From contig WRKR01000034.1 of the NCBI GenBank assembly GCA_009782175.1, positions 1 through 34,496 on the forward strand: a DNA stretch of 34,496 bases. The letters are read 5' to 3'. Below the pieces are notes generated by a model, which did no database searches, was not told the origin of the DNA, and was given only the letters and a program-made list of their open reading frames with translations. The position numbers and the translations under genes are program-made. The stretch is from Cystobacterineae bacterium (lineage in GTDB: Bacteria; Myxococcota; Myxococcia; Myxococcales; Myxococcaceae). The first letter of the stretch is position 1; the number at the start of each line of letters is the position of its first letter. Shown in pieces: positions 23,780-31,199 of the stretch.

Positions 23780-24568
23780 ATGTTGTTGGAAGGAAAAAAG
23801 CTTTTATTGACCGGGGTATTAACGCCGCAGTCCATCGCTTTTGCCGTGGCCGAGTTGGCACAGAAGGAGGGTGCGGAAATTATATTGACAGGTTTTGGAA
23901 AAGCCCTTGCTTTGACGCAACGCTCAGCGAAGAGGCTGTCGCCGACTCCGGAGGTGTTGGAGTTGGATGTGACGGAGCCTTTGCAGCATGAGGCATTGGC
24001 CAGGGCCCTTGAGTCTCGCTGGGGGAGCGTGGATGGGGTGTTGCATGCGGTGGGTTTTGCGCCGACGGATGCATTGGGCGGAAAGTTTTTGTCAACGCCC
24101 TGGGAGAGTGTGCAGCGTGCATTTCAGGTGTCGGCTTTTTCATTGAAGGAGTTGGCTGCAGCCATGGCGCCGCTGATGGTGCGGGGCGGCAGCATTGTGG
24201 CTTTGGATTTTGACAACAGCACACAGGCATGGCCTCTCTATGACTGGATGGGCGTATGCAAAGCGGGCCTGGAGTCCGTGGTACGTTATTTGGCCAGGGA
24301 TTTGGGAAGCAAAAACATTCGCATCAATGCGCTTGCGGCAGGGCCATTGGCCACCATTGCGGCCAAGGGCATACCGGGGTTTTCCAAGTTGGAAGAGCAA
24401 TGGAGCAAACGCGCGCCGCTCTCATGGAATGCGAAGGACAGCCAATGCCTGGGGGCGGTGGCACGCACAGCGGTGGTGATGTTGTCGGATTGGATGCCGA
24501 AGACGACAGGGGAGTTAATTCGCGTGGACGGTGGTTACCACGCCATGGGTGCTGACTTGGCCCCCTAG
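23780..24568 (+). CDS. fabI: Enoyl-[acyl-carrier-protein] reductase, InhA-like FabI
   Basis: The 262-residue short-chain dehydrogenase-like enzyme begins with the nucleotide-binding pattern of FabI (LLTGVLTPQSIAFAVAE). The catalytic Tyr154-x6-Lys161 is in YDWMGVCK. GGSIVALDFD and INALAAGPLATIAA follow, and the end is TGELIRVDGGYH. The sequence is closer in pattern to mycobacterial InhA (SIAFAVAE, LTGFGK, RAPLSWNAKD) than to E. coli FabI. It performs the last reduction of each fatty acid elongation cycle with NADH. A strong ribosome site precedes the ATG. It is a single gene ending just before the palindrome at 24569-24690. Confidence 0.95.
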   Translation: MLLEGKKLLLTGVLTPQSIAFAVAELAQKEGAEIILTGFGKALALTQRSAKRLSPTPEVLELDVTEPLQHEALARALESRWGSVDGVLHAVGFAPTDALGGKFLSTPWESVQRAFQVSAFSLKELAAAMAPLMVRGGSIVALDFDNSTQAWPLYDWMGVCKAGLESVVRYLARDLGSKNIRINALAAGPLATIAAKGIPGFSKLEEQWSKRAPLSWNAKDSQCLGAVARTAVVMLSDWMPKTTGELIRVDGGYHAMGADLAP

Positions 24569-24690
24569 GCCGCTTTCACTTTGACATGATCTCTTCGTTG
24601 GGCTCCGGTTTCGCTCAGGTCATGCACTTAAGTGCACTCCCATCGCGAAATCCTCGCCCGCCTCGACCTCATGTCAAATTGAAACCGGTC
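24569..24690. repeat. Large imperfect palindrome between fabI and thiD
   Basis: The segment folds around the perfect 14-bp palindrome TGCACTTAAGTGCA (24623-24636). Further out TTTCGC (24609-24614) pairs with GCGAAA (24645-24650). The outermost arms TTTGACATGA (24580-24589) and TCATGTCAAA (24669-24678) pair exactly, with flanks GCCGCTTTCA and TGAAACCGG extending the stem. All pairs share one centre near 24629.5, so this is one hairpin of about 120 bp. It starts at the base after the fabI stop and lies between convergent genes. No U-run follows, so it is not a standard terminator. Confidence 0.8.
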
Positions 24691-24752
24691 TGGATAATCA
24701 AATCAGTTCTAAGTAAAACCAGTCTAGGCCGGGTTTTAAAACCATTTTTCAA

Positions 24753-25604
24753 CTATACAACACCCTTGGGCTTTAATGCCAGCGGCGCAAAAGCATGGTT
24801 GAGGGGGCCGTGGCCTTTGCCCATTTTTATGTTTTTCCCGCAAAACAAAGCCTTGTGTACATAGTCCACAGCCTCACTGACAGCTTGGGTGAGCGGTTTC
24901 CCCAGCGCAAGCTTTGCCGCGATGGCCGAGGAAAGCGTGCAACCCGTGCCATGCTCGTTTCGCGTCTCTATATGGGCATGCCGAAGCTCCAACACCCAAC
25001 CGTCGCGCCCTGCCAGAATGTCCACCACCTGCTTCCCTTCCGGTGCCTGCACCGGGAGGTGCCCACCCTTGAGCAATACGGCAGTGCTTCCAAACTGAAG
25101 CAACTCAAAAGCAGCCTCCTGCATTTGCTCCACGCAGAGAATTTCTTTGCCCCCCAGAAGCGCTGCAGCCTCATCAAGGTTGGGTGTTATGAGGGTGGCC
25201 AAAGGAAACAGCCAACGTTTGAGCGCCCCAGGTACTTCGTCTTCAGCAAGCACGTCTTTGCTGGAGGCCACAAGCACCGGATCCACCACCAGGTTTGAAA
25301 GGCCAAACTCCCGGCAGCCTTCAGCCACGGCCTCGCAAAGGGCCGCATTGGGCAAAAGCCCCACCTTGGTAGCATCTACCTCCAAGTCCACCAACACCGA
25401 CCTCATTTGCAGGCGCACAAACTCAGGGTGCACCGGCACAATGCCCTGTACGCCTTGCGTGTTTTGGGCAGAAAGGCCTGTTTGGGCAATGCAGGAGAAG
25501 CAACCTAAGGCCTGGGCGGTTTTGGTATCGGCTTGAAGCCCCGCGCAGCCGCCACTGTCCGAGGTGGCAATGGCAAGTACGGTGGCATAGCGCGGAGGCG
25601 ACAT
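24753..25604 (-). CDS. thiD: Hydroxymethylpyrimidine/phosphomethylpyrimidine kinase ThiD
   Basis: The 283-residue ribokinase-fold protein has the N-terminal ATSDSGGCAGLQADTK, the middle VVDPVLVASSKD and LITPNLDEAAALLG, and the anion-hole motif EHGTGCTLSSAIAA near the end. It phosphorylates HMP and HMP-phosphate for thiamine synthesis. The product supports the thiamine-diphosphate enzyme SucA encoded nearby. The gene follows pntB by 92 bp in the same direction. I see no TPP riboswitch in that gap, only a small hairpin (TTGTC-GATA-GACAA at 25638-25651). Confidence 0.94.
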   Translation of the reverse strand: MSPPRYATVLAIATSDSGGCAGLQADTKTAQALGCFSCIAQTGLSAQNTQGVQGIVPVHPEFVRLQMRSVLVDLEVDATKVGLLPNAALCEAVAEGCREFGLSNLVVDPVLVASSKDVLAEDEVPGALKRWLFPLATLITPNLDEAAALLGGKEILCVEQMQEAAFELLQFGSTAVLLKGGHLPVQAPEGKQVVDILAGRDGWVLELRHAHIETRNEHGTGCTLSSAIAAKLALGKPLTQAVSEAVDYVHKALFCGKNIKMGKGHGPLNHAFAPLALKPKGVV

Positions 25605-25696
25605 GGTCTAAACCTTTTCTATGCTCTCCGCTCCATTTTGTCGATAGACAAGGCATGGCCCAAGCAAAGACGCGCCTGCGGCAAAGTGGAAGTACC

Positions 25697-27076
25697 CTAG
25701 AGGCTTTTAATGGTGTTGATGAGCTCTACTATAACTTTTTGGGCATCGCCATATACCATGCGCGCGTTATCCAAATAGAAGAGGTGGTTTTCAATGCCGG
25801 CAAAGCCCACGCCCTTGCCGCGTTTTACAATAAGCACCTGTTTGGCCATGTCCGCATTGAGGATGGGCATGCCATAAATGGGGCTGGACTTGTCCGTGCG
25901 GGCGACAGGGTTGACAACGTCGTTGGCGCCAATAACCAGCACCGCGTCGGTGACGGCAAAGTCAGCATTAATTTCATCCAAGTCAAAAATTTTGTCATAG
26001 GGCACGCCGGCCTCTGCCAGAAGCACATTCATGTGCCCTGGCATGCGGCCTGCCACGGGGTGGATGGCGAATTTCACCTCGACGCCGTTGTTTTCAAGCA
26101 GCTGCGCCAACTCCCAAAGTTTGTGCTGGGCCTGCGCCACGGCCATGCCATAGCCGGGAATGAAAATGGCTTTGGCGGCATAGGCCAGAGAAATGGCCGC
26201 GTCCTGAGGGGCCGCCTCTTTCATGCTGCCTTTCACCTCCTCGCCGGAGCCCCCGCCTTCGCCGAAATTGGAAAACAACACATTGCCCAGGGAGCGGTTC
26301 ATCGCCTTGGCCATCAGCTGTGTCAGCAGGCTGCCTGCGGCGCCCACCACGGTGCCCGCAATAATCATCGCATTGTTTTGGAGAGCGAAGCCCTCAAAGG
26401 CCACTGCCAAACCTGTGCAGGCGTTAAACAGAGAAATGACGACGGGCATGTCAGCGCCGCCAATGGGCACCGCCATCATCGCGCCATAGGCCAGGGAGGC
26501 GACGAAAAAGCCAATGGTAAGAGCGAGAGGGGGAGCATCCATAACCGCTATGGCAACACCCATGCTGACGGCGCTAAGCAAGACGAGGAAGTTGAGGTAT
26601 TTTTGGCCGGAAAAGCGCCACACTTTATTCATTTTTCCGTCGAGTTTGGCCCAGGCGACGAGGCTTGCTGACAAAGAGACGGAACCAATGAGGCCACCGG
26701 CAATGGCCAGACTCAAAAGCGCCTTGGAATGCTCCGCGTGGTGCAGCATGGCAATGGCGCCAATGGCTGCGGCGGAGCCTCCGCCCATGCCGTTATAGAG
26801 CGCAATCATCTGCGGCATGTTCGTCATTTCGACGCGTTTGCCGGACCACCAGGCCAGGCCTCCGCCCACGGCCAGCGCAATGAGGATTAATAAGAAATTC
26901 CCCATCTCAGGGAAGAGGAACGTAATGCCCGTGGCCGCGGCCATGCCCACGCCTGCCCCGATGATGCCTTTGCGGGCCGTTTTGGGGTGAGACATTTGCT
27001 TGAGGCCGAGGATGAAGAGGATGGCCACAACAAAATAGACAATTTCAATCACAAGCTTGAGGTGTTGTTGTTCCAT
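25697..27076 (-). CDS. pntB: NAD(P)+ transhydrogenase subunit beta
   Basis: The 459-residue subunit has about eight to nine membrane helices to about residue 260. A soluble NADP(H)-binding domain (dIII) follows, with IFIPGYGMAVAQAQHKL, GRMPGHMNVLLAEAGVPYD, VIGANDVVNP and VIVKRGKGVGFAGIEN. It completes the proton-translocating enzyme that makes NADPH from NADH using proton-motive force. GGGGAAAT precedes the ATG. It is the last of three genes: pntAA, pntAB and pntB, spaced by 2 and 5 bp. Confidence 0.96.
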   Translation of the reverse strand: MEQQHLKLVIEIVYFVVAILFILGLKQMSHPKTARKGIIGAGVGMAAATGITFLFPEMGNFLLILIALAVGGGLAWWSGKRVEMTNMPQMIALYNGMGGGSAAAIGAIAMLHHAEHSKALLSLAIAGGLIGSVSLSASLVAWAKLDGKMNKVWRFSGQKYLNFLVLLSAVSMGVAIAVMDAPPLALTIGFFVASLAYGAMMAVPIGGADMPVVISLFNACTGLAVAFEGFALQNNAMIIAGTVVGAAGSLLTQLMAKAMNRSLGNVLFSNFGEGGGSGEEVKGSMKEAAPQDAAISLAYAAKAIFIPGYGMAVAQAQHKLWELAQLLENNGVEVKFAIHPVAGRMPGHMNVLLAEAGVPYDKIFDLDEINADFAVTDAVLVIGANDVVNPVARTDKSSPIYGMPILNADMAKQVLIVKRGKGVGFAGIENHLFYLDNARMVYGDAQKVIVELINTIKSL

Positions 27077-27081
27077 GGCGC

Positions 27082-27378
27082 TTATTTCCCCTTGCTGCTT
27101 TTGAACATTTCCAACATGCGCTCTGTGACGACATAGCCACCGGCGGCATTGCCGGCGGCAAGCACCACGGCCACAAAGCCGATGGTTTTTTGCAAGGTGT
27201 CCGTGGCTTCTCCAAGGGCCACCATGGCGCCGACAAGCACAATTCCGTGGATGAAATTGGAGCCTGACATGAGGGGCGTGTGCAAAATAACAGGCACGCG
27301 CGAAATAACTTCAAAGCCGACAAAGCCGGCCAACATAAACACATAGAGAGCGGCGATTACGAGTGCGGTTGTGTCCAA
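27082..27378 (-). CDS. pntAB: NAD(P)+ transhydrogenase subunit alpha part 2 (membrane)
   Basis: The 98-residue protein has three hydrophobic segments, with GFEVISRVPVILHTPLMSGSN and IHGIVLVGAM. These are the hallmarks of the small membrane segment of the alpha subunit in organisms where alpha is split in two. It starts 2 bp after pntAA and ends 5 bp before pntB, so it is part of one operon. It contributes membrane helices to the proton channel. Confidence 0.95.
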   Translation of the reverse strand: MDTTALVIAALYVFMLAGFVGFEVISRVPVILHTPLMSGSNFIHGIVLVGAMVALGEATDTLQKTIGFVAVVLAAGNAAGGYVVTERMLEMFKSSKGK

Positions 27379-27380
27379 GG

Positions 27381-28508
27381 TTATCCTCCCATTAACGCCA
27401 AAGTGGGGGCATGCTTGACGCTGCCCTCGTGGGTGAGAATGCTTCCTGCCAACACCTCATCCTCAAAATCCAATGTCATCTGTCCCTCTTTGATGAAGGG
27501 TGACAAAAAATTCAGCAAGTTTTTGGCATAGGTTTCACTGGCCTGCACAGAAATGGCGCTGGGCAAGTTCAGCGGCCCCAAAACCAACACGCCTTTGTAG
27601 ACCACCTCTTTGCCGGGCTGTGTCAACTCGCAGTTGCCACCGTTTTCAGCCACCATGTCCACAATGAGTGCGCCAGGCTTCATACCTTCTACCATGGACT
27701 TCATAATAATTTTGGGGGAGGGCCTTCCCGGAAGCCCCGCCGTCGTTATGATGACGCTGGCCTGTGCCACATGCTTGCTGAGCACCTCATTTTGCTTGGC
27801 CTTCTCCTCCTCCGTCAGCGCCCTCGCATAGCCGCCCTCGCCTGAAGCGTCTACGCCCGTATCAATCAGTTTGGCCCCCAGGGACTCTACCTGCTCCTTT
27901 GCCGCCGCGCGTATGTCATAGGCCTCCACCTGGGCGCCCAGGCGTTTGCAGGTGGCGATGGCCTGAAGGCCCGCAACGCCAGCGCCCACCACAATGACTT
28001 TGGCGGGGCGGATGGTGCCCGCGGCGGTGGTTAACATGGGGAAGAAGAAGCTGGCGCGATCTGCTGCAATGAGTGCGGCCTTATAGCCGGCGACGGCGGC
28101 CTGCGAGGAGAGCACATCCATGCTTTGCGCGCGCGTAATACGAGGGATGAGCTCCAGCGCGAAGCAGGTTATTTTCTTCTCACACATGCGTTGGACAAGC
28201 TCCACGTGCTGGTGCGGTTGCACAATGCAAAGCAGGGTGGCGCCGTCGCGCATGGCATTTAACTCGGCCAAGGTTGGCGGCTGCACCTTAAAAACCACGT
28301 CGGCCTTGGCGAGCATTGGCTTAAAATCCGCAGGCACCGTTGCCTTTCCCGCATAGGCGGTGTCCGGGAAGAAGGACTCTGCGCCGGCCTGGCTTTCCAC
28401 GCATACTTGAGCGCCGAGGCGTCCAAAGCGCTCAGCAGTGCCCGGATCCAACGCGACGCGGCGCTCACCGGACTGGGTTTCTCTCATGACAGCAATGCTT
28501 AAACTCAT
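27381..28508 (-). CDS. pntAA: NAD(P)+ transhydrogenase subunit alpha part 1 (NAD-binding)
   Basis: The 375-residue soluble domain starts with the alanine dehydrogenase-like pattern AVMRETQSGERRVALDP. It has the Rossmann motif VVGAGVAGLQAIATCKRLGA at about 170-190, then AYDIRAAAKEQVESLG, and VIVDMVAENGGNCELT-like text near 300. It binds NADH and transfers hydride to the NADP domain in PntB. The gene is first in the operon, and three copies of a 17-bp repeat lie 26-76 bp upstream of its start. Confidence 0.95.
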   Translation of the reverse strand: MSLSIAVMRETQSGERRVALDPGTAERFGRLGAQVCVESQAGAESFFPDTAYAGKATVPADFKPMLAKADVVFKVQPPTLAELNAMRDGATLLCIVQPHQHVELVQRMCEKKITCFALELIPRITRAQSMDVLSSQAAVAGYKAALIAADRASFFFPMLTTAAGTIRPAKVIVVGAGVAGLQAIATCKRLGAQVEAYDIRAAAKEQVESLGAKLIDTGVDASGEGGYARALTEEEKAKQNEVLSKHVAQASVIITTAGLPGRPSPKIIMKSMVEGMKPGALIVDMVAENGGNCELTQPGKEVVYKGVLVLGPLNLPSAISVQASETYAKNLLNFLSPFIKEGQMTLDFEDEVLAGSILTHEGSVKHAPTLALMGG

Positions 28509-28533
28509 TTTTCAACTCTTGTGTGGAAGGTTG

Positions 28534-28584
28534 CCCCATGGGGTGACAGGCACCATAGGGTGACAGGCCCCATGGGATGACAAC
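28534..28584. repeat. 17-bp tandem repeat, three copies, in front of pntAA
   Basis: Units at 28534-28550, 28551-28567 and 28568-28584 have the form CCCCATGGGGTGACAGG. The first unit contains the 10-bp palindrome CCCCATGGGG, and the others carry near-palindromes. The array begins 26 bp from the pntAA start in the leader or promoter. It could be an operator array; the period is not a multiple of three and there is no coding frame to explain it. Confidence 0.85.
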
Positions 28585-28787
28585 AAATGCTATTTCTCAA
28601 ATTTCGCCTGGAGGCAACCTTTTCTATGCACATTTGGCTTGGCCATTTTTGCATACATGTTGGGTATACATGGCCAAAGCCCAAGGGGGGCACCAAGGCT
28701 TCCCTGGGTTTAGGGCTATAGTTGAAAGCCTTCCCTCAACTTCTCCTCACTCAGGTGGGGGCGTGTATTAGAATAAAGAGAAGGGAC

Positions 28788-30248
28788 TCAAGGAGGGCCT
28801 GTGGGGCGAGAGAGCAACCTGTCCAACCGTGCCTTCTCTATGCGCAGGCCCAGGGTTTTCTCTTGTGTCAGCAAGACGGCACCCGTGTTGCCTTTGCCTT
28901 TATTGCTTTTGGGTTTTTTGAGGTAGCGCGCCTGCACATAGGAAACCTCCCCCCAAGCCTCCTTGCGGCCATTGGAGAAATGCCAGGCGAGGTGTGCCGC
29001 ATCCACGAGGGTTTCGGGTTGGGCCTCCTCGTTGCGGTTTAAGGGCACAAGCACATGGGCCCCGTTTTGGCCGCGCGCATGCAGCCACAGCTGCCAGGGT
29101 TTGGCCAGTTGAAAGCTGAGCACCTCATTGTGCTGGGCACCGCGCCCCACCCAAATGCGTTGGCCGACGGCGCTGAAATACTCTCTATAGGGTTGGTTTT
29201 TGGAGGGCTTAGCTTGGGGCACACCCAGCGGCGCTGGTTTTTTTGCCAGGGTTGCCCTTGTTTTCCCGGTTGCCCCTGTTTCTCCGGTTGCCCCGGGTGC
29301 CCCTGGTGCCAGGGTTGCTTCTGTGGCCCCCTCCTCTATTTGTTTTTGCAGGGCCTGGGCCTGGGCCTCCAATTGTGCAAGGCGTGCGCGGGCTATTTCC
29401 ATGCCGCGGCGCAGGCGTTTGGCCTGGTGGAAGCGCGCCTCCATTTCCTCTTTAGGGGTTTTGGCAGGGTTGAGCTTCAGCTCCAGCGTTTGCAGTGTGC
29501 CGTCAGCGCAAAACACCTCCAGGTGTATGCTGGAGGTGCCGCGTTTGAGTTTGGCCAGGTTTTGCGCCAGGGCTTCGGCTTCGGCTTGCAGCTGTTGCAC
29601 CTGCGGCAGGCGCTCTGTTTCGGCCTTCACTTTGGCCATGGTTTTTTGGAGGCGCGCAAGCTGTGTTTTGAGGGGCTTTGTTTGGGCATGTACCTCATGG
29701 GTTTTGGCCTCTGCCTCCAAAAGTGCGGCGGCGGCGTGCAAGGCGGGGAGCGGTGTGTCTGCCAGCAGCATGAGGCGCGAGGGCCTCAAATCCACCTCAA
29801 AGGGAGGCAACACACAGGGCATGCCGCCTTTGAGGCCTTCAGGTGGTTTGGGGGAGAAGCACAGCCAGCGCCCTGCTTTTTCCCCGAGGGCCAAAAAACC
29901 CTGCTTCCAATTGGCCCACAACCAAAAGCTGTGCTGTGGGTGTTGCCACAAAAGCCATACCCCTGCCTGCGCTCGAGCTTCCGCCAATTGGGCCCCCAGG
30001 AGGTATTTGCGCATGGCCTGCTGTATGGCATAGGGGTGCAAAGGTGCTGCCGGGCGTGCAGGGGCTATGGACAGGCGCCCTGTTTGGGGGTTTGCCGAAA
30101 GCAGAAGGCACCAACTTTTGCCTGGCACGCGCAACTCCAAAAAAGCCTCTGTGGGAGTGGGGGCTGAAATTTTTTGCACAAAGGCGCCGGGCAAGCATGC
30201 GTTGGCCTCTTGCACGGTTTGCAGGGCCTCTGTGCCAAACAGGGGCAT
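28788..30248 (-). CDS. NFACT/RqcH-like ribosome quality control protein
   Basis: The 486-residue protein has an N-terminal fibronectin-binding A/NFACT-N-like domain (LELRVPGKSWCLLLSANPQT and onward). Helical, coiled-coil middle segments run about 165-310. The C-terminal NFACT-R domain has YREYFSAVGQRIWVGRGAQ, WLHARGQNGAHVLVPL, and VSYVQARYLKKPK. RqcH proteins bind stalled 50S subunits with tRNA and add Ala tails. The protein is shorter than many RqcH, so activity is not certain. An insert at about 317-335 has Gly-x-y triplets (GAPGATGETGATGKT), which resemble collagen. It starts 2 bp after the sel1 gene stop. The old name is fibronectin-binding protein. Confidence 0.85.
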   Translation of the reverse strand: MPLFGTEALQTVQEANACLPGAFVQKISAPTPTEAFLELRVPGKSWCLLLSANPQTGRLSIAPARPAAPLHPYAIQQAMRKYLLGAQLAEARAQAGVWLLWQHPQHSFWLWANWKQGFLALGEKAGRWLCFSPKPPEGLKGGMPCVLPPFEVDLRPSRLMLLADTPLPALHAAAALLEAEAKTHEVHAQTKPLKTQLARLQKTMAKVKAETERLPQVQQLQAEAEALAQNLAKLKRGTSSIHLEVFCADGTLQTLELKLNPAKTPKEEMEARFHQAKRLRRGMEIARARLAQLEAQAQALQKQIEEGATEATLAPGAPGATGETGATGKTRATLAKKPAPLGVPQAKPSKNQPYREYFSAVGQRIWVGRGAQHNEVLSFQLAKPWQLWLHARGQNGAHVLVPLNRNEEAQPETLVDAAHLAWHFSNGRKEAWGEVSYVQARYLKKPKSNKGKGNTGAVLLTQEKTLGLRIEKARLDRLLSRPTGPP

Positions 30249-30250
30249 GG

Positions 30251-30952
30251 CTATAGGCGCTCCAGGGCGGCCTTGGCCTCGGGCAATCCGCCGAGGGCAG
30301 CCTCCTCATAGAGGCGGCGGGCCTCCTGGAGGTTTTGTTTGAGGCCTATGCCGTGCTCCACCAAAACCCCCAGAGTATATTTGGCCGGTGCAAAATTTTG
30401 CTCCACGGCTTTTTGCAGCCATTGCAACCCCTCTTGTATGTGCAAGGGCAACTCCTCTCCCTTCAGCCAAAGCAGGGCCAAGCGGTATTGCGCACGCACA
30501 TCCCCCTTGTGGGCGGCCTCCTCAAAATGGTGGGCAGCCTTTTTTATGTTTTTAGGGGTACCCCAACCGGCCTCCCAAAAAACGGCCAGGTTGTGCTGGG
30601 CCTTGGCCAGGCCTTGCGCTGCCGCTTTCTCATACCAGAGGAAGGCCTTCTCATGGCTTTGGGTACAGGCCTCGCCCCCCTCATACATAACACCGAGGTT
30701 ATATTGGGCATGCGGCAAACCCTGGGTGGCGGCCTTAAAATACCACTCGAAGGCCTGCTTTAAATCCACCGGAACCCCCTTGCCAAAATAGAAGGCCGTC
30801 CCCAAAAAATATTGGGCCATGGCATTGCCCTGGAGTGCGGCCTTCAACGCTATTTCCACCGCCTCTGTATAGGTGGCTTCCTCCCCCTCCAACACCCCAT
30901 CCCAAGTTTCCACCGGAGGCACCTCCATGAGAGGCCCATTGTTGTGAGACAT
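30251..30952 (-). CDS. Sel1-like repeat protein
   Basis: The 233-residue protein has about five Sel1-type repeats of about 36 residues, e.g. NAMAQYFLGTAFYFGKGV, AQYNLGVMYEGG, AQHNLAVFWEAG and AKYTLGVLVEHGIG. They build an alpha-solenoid for protein binding. No signal peptide or membrane segment is seen. It is directly followed by the NFACT protein gene, with the two probably in one operon, so it may assist the same pathway. The partner is unknown. It is divergent from the Cys-rich lipoprotein at 31200. Confidence 0.85.
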   Translation of the reverse strand: MSHNNGPLMEVPPVETWDGVLEGEEATYTEAVEIALKAALQGNAMAQYFLGTAFYFGKGVPVDLKQAFEWYFKAATQGLPHAQYNLGVMYEGGEACTQSHEKAFLWYEKAAAQGLAKAQHNLAVFWEAGWGTPKNIKKAAHHFEEAAHKGDVRAQYRLALLWLKGEELPLHIQEGLQWLQKAVEQNFAPAKYTLGVLVEHGIGLKQNLQEARRLYEEAALGGLPEAKAALERL

Positions 30953-31032
30953 AAGGCTGTTTCAGCAAAACCTCAGCCAAAGCGCAAGGCACTTAAGCCC
31001 CCCTCCCTGAGTTTGCAGCCCCGCCCCAGCAG

Positions 31033-31092
31033 CATGGCCCATGGCCCATGTCCCATGTCCAGGTGGACAGGTGTCCAGGTGGCCTAGGTGTT
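31033..31092. repeat. Short tandem repeats in the sel1/lipoprotein divergent region
   Basis: Four copies of a 7-bp unit CATGGCC or CATGTCC (31033-31060) are followed by two copies of a 16-bp unit beginning AGGTGG (31061-31076 and 31077-31092). TGTCCAGGTGG occurs twice (31056-31066, 31072-31082), and TGTCC-AGGT-GGACA is a small hairpin. Their position between divergent starts suggests promoter-length variation. Confidence 0.8.
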
Positions 31093-31188
31093 GCATTGCC
31101 ATACATTCTCTTTTGTGTATAAAATACTTGTAAGGGGGAGTTATTTGTGGCAAAAAAAAGTTTAAAAGCGAACAAAAAACTAACCCTT

Positions 31189-31195
31189 AGGGGGA
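31189..31195 (+). promoter_or_regulatory. Ribosome binding site of the Cys-rich lipoprotein
   Basis: AGGGGGA lies just before the ATG at 31200 and supports that start. Confidence 0.75.
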
Positions 31196-31199
31196 GCCA

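Noticed and set aside
25605-25696. TPP riboswitch before thiD
   Set aside because: The gap is only 92 bp and lacks the conserved TPP aptamer words.
29055-30167. 370-codon plus-strand frame opposite the NFACT gene
   Set aside because: Low-complexity Cys/Gly/Leu-rich composition that results from reading the reverse of an Ala/Gln/Lys-rich gene.
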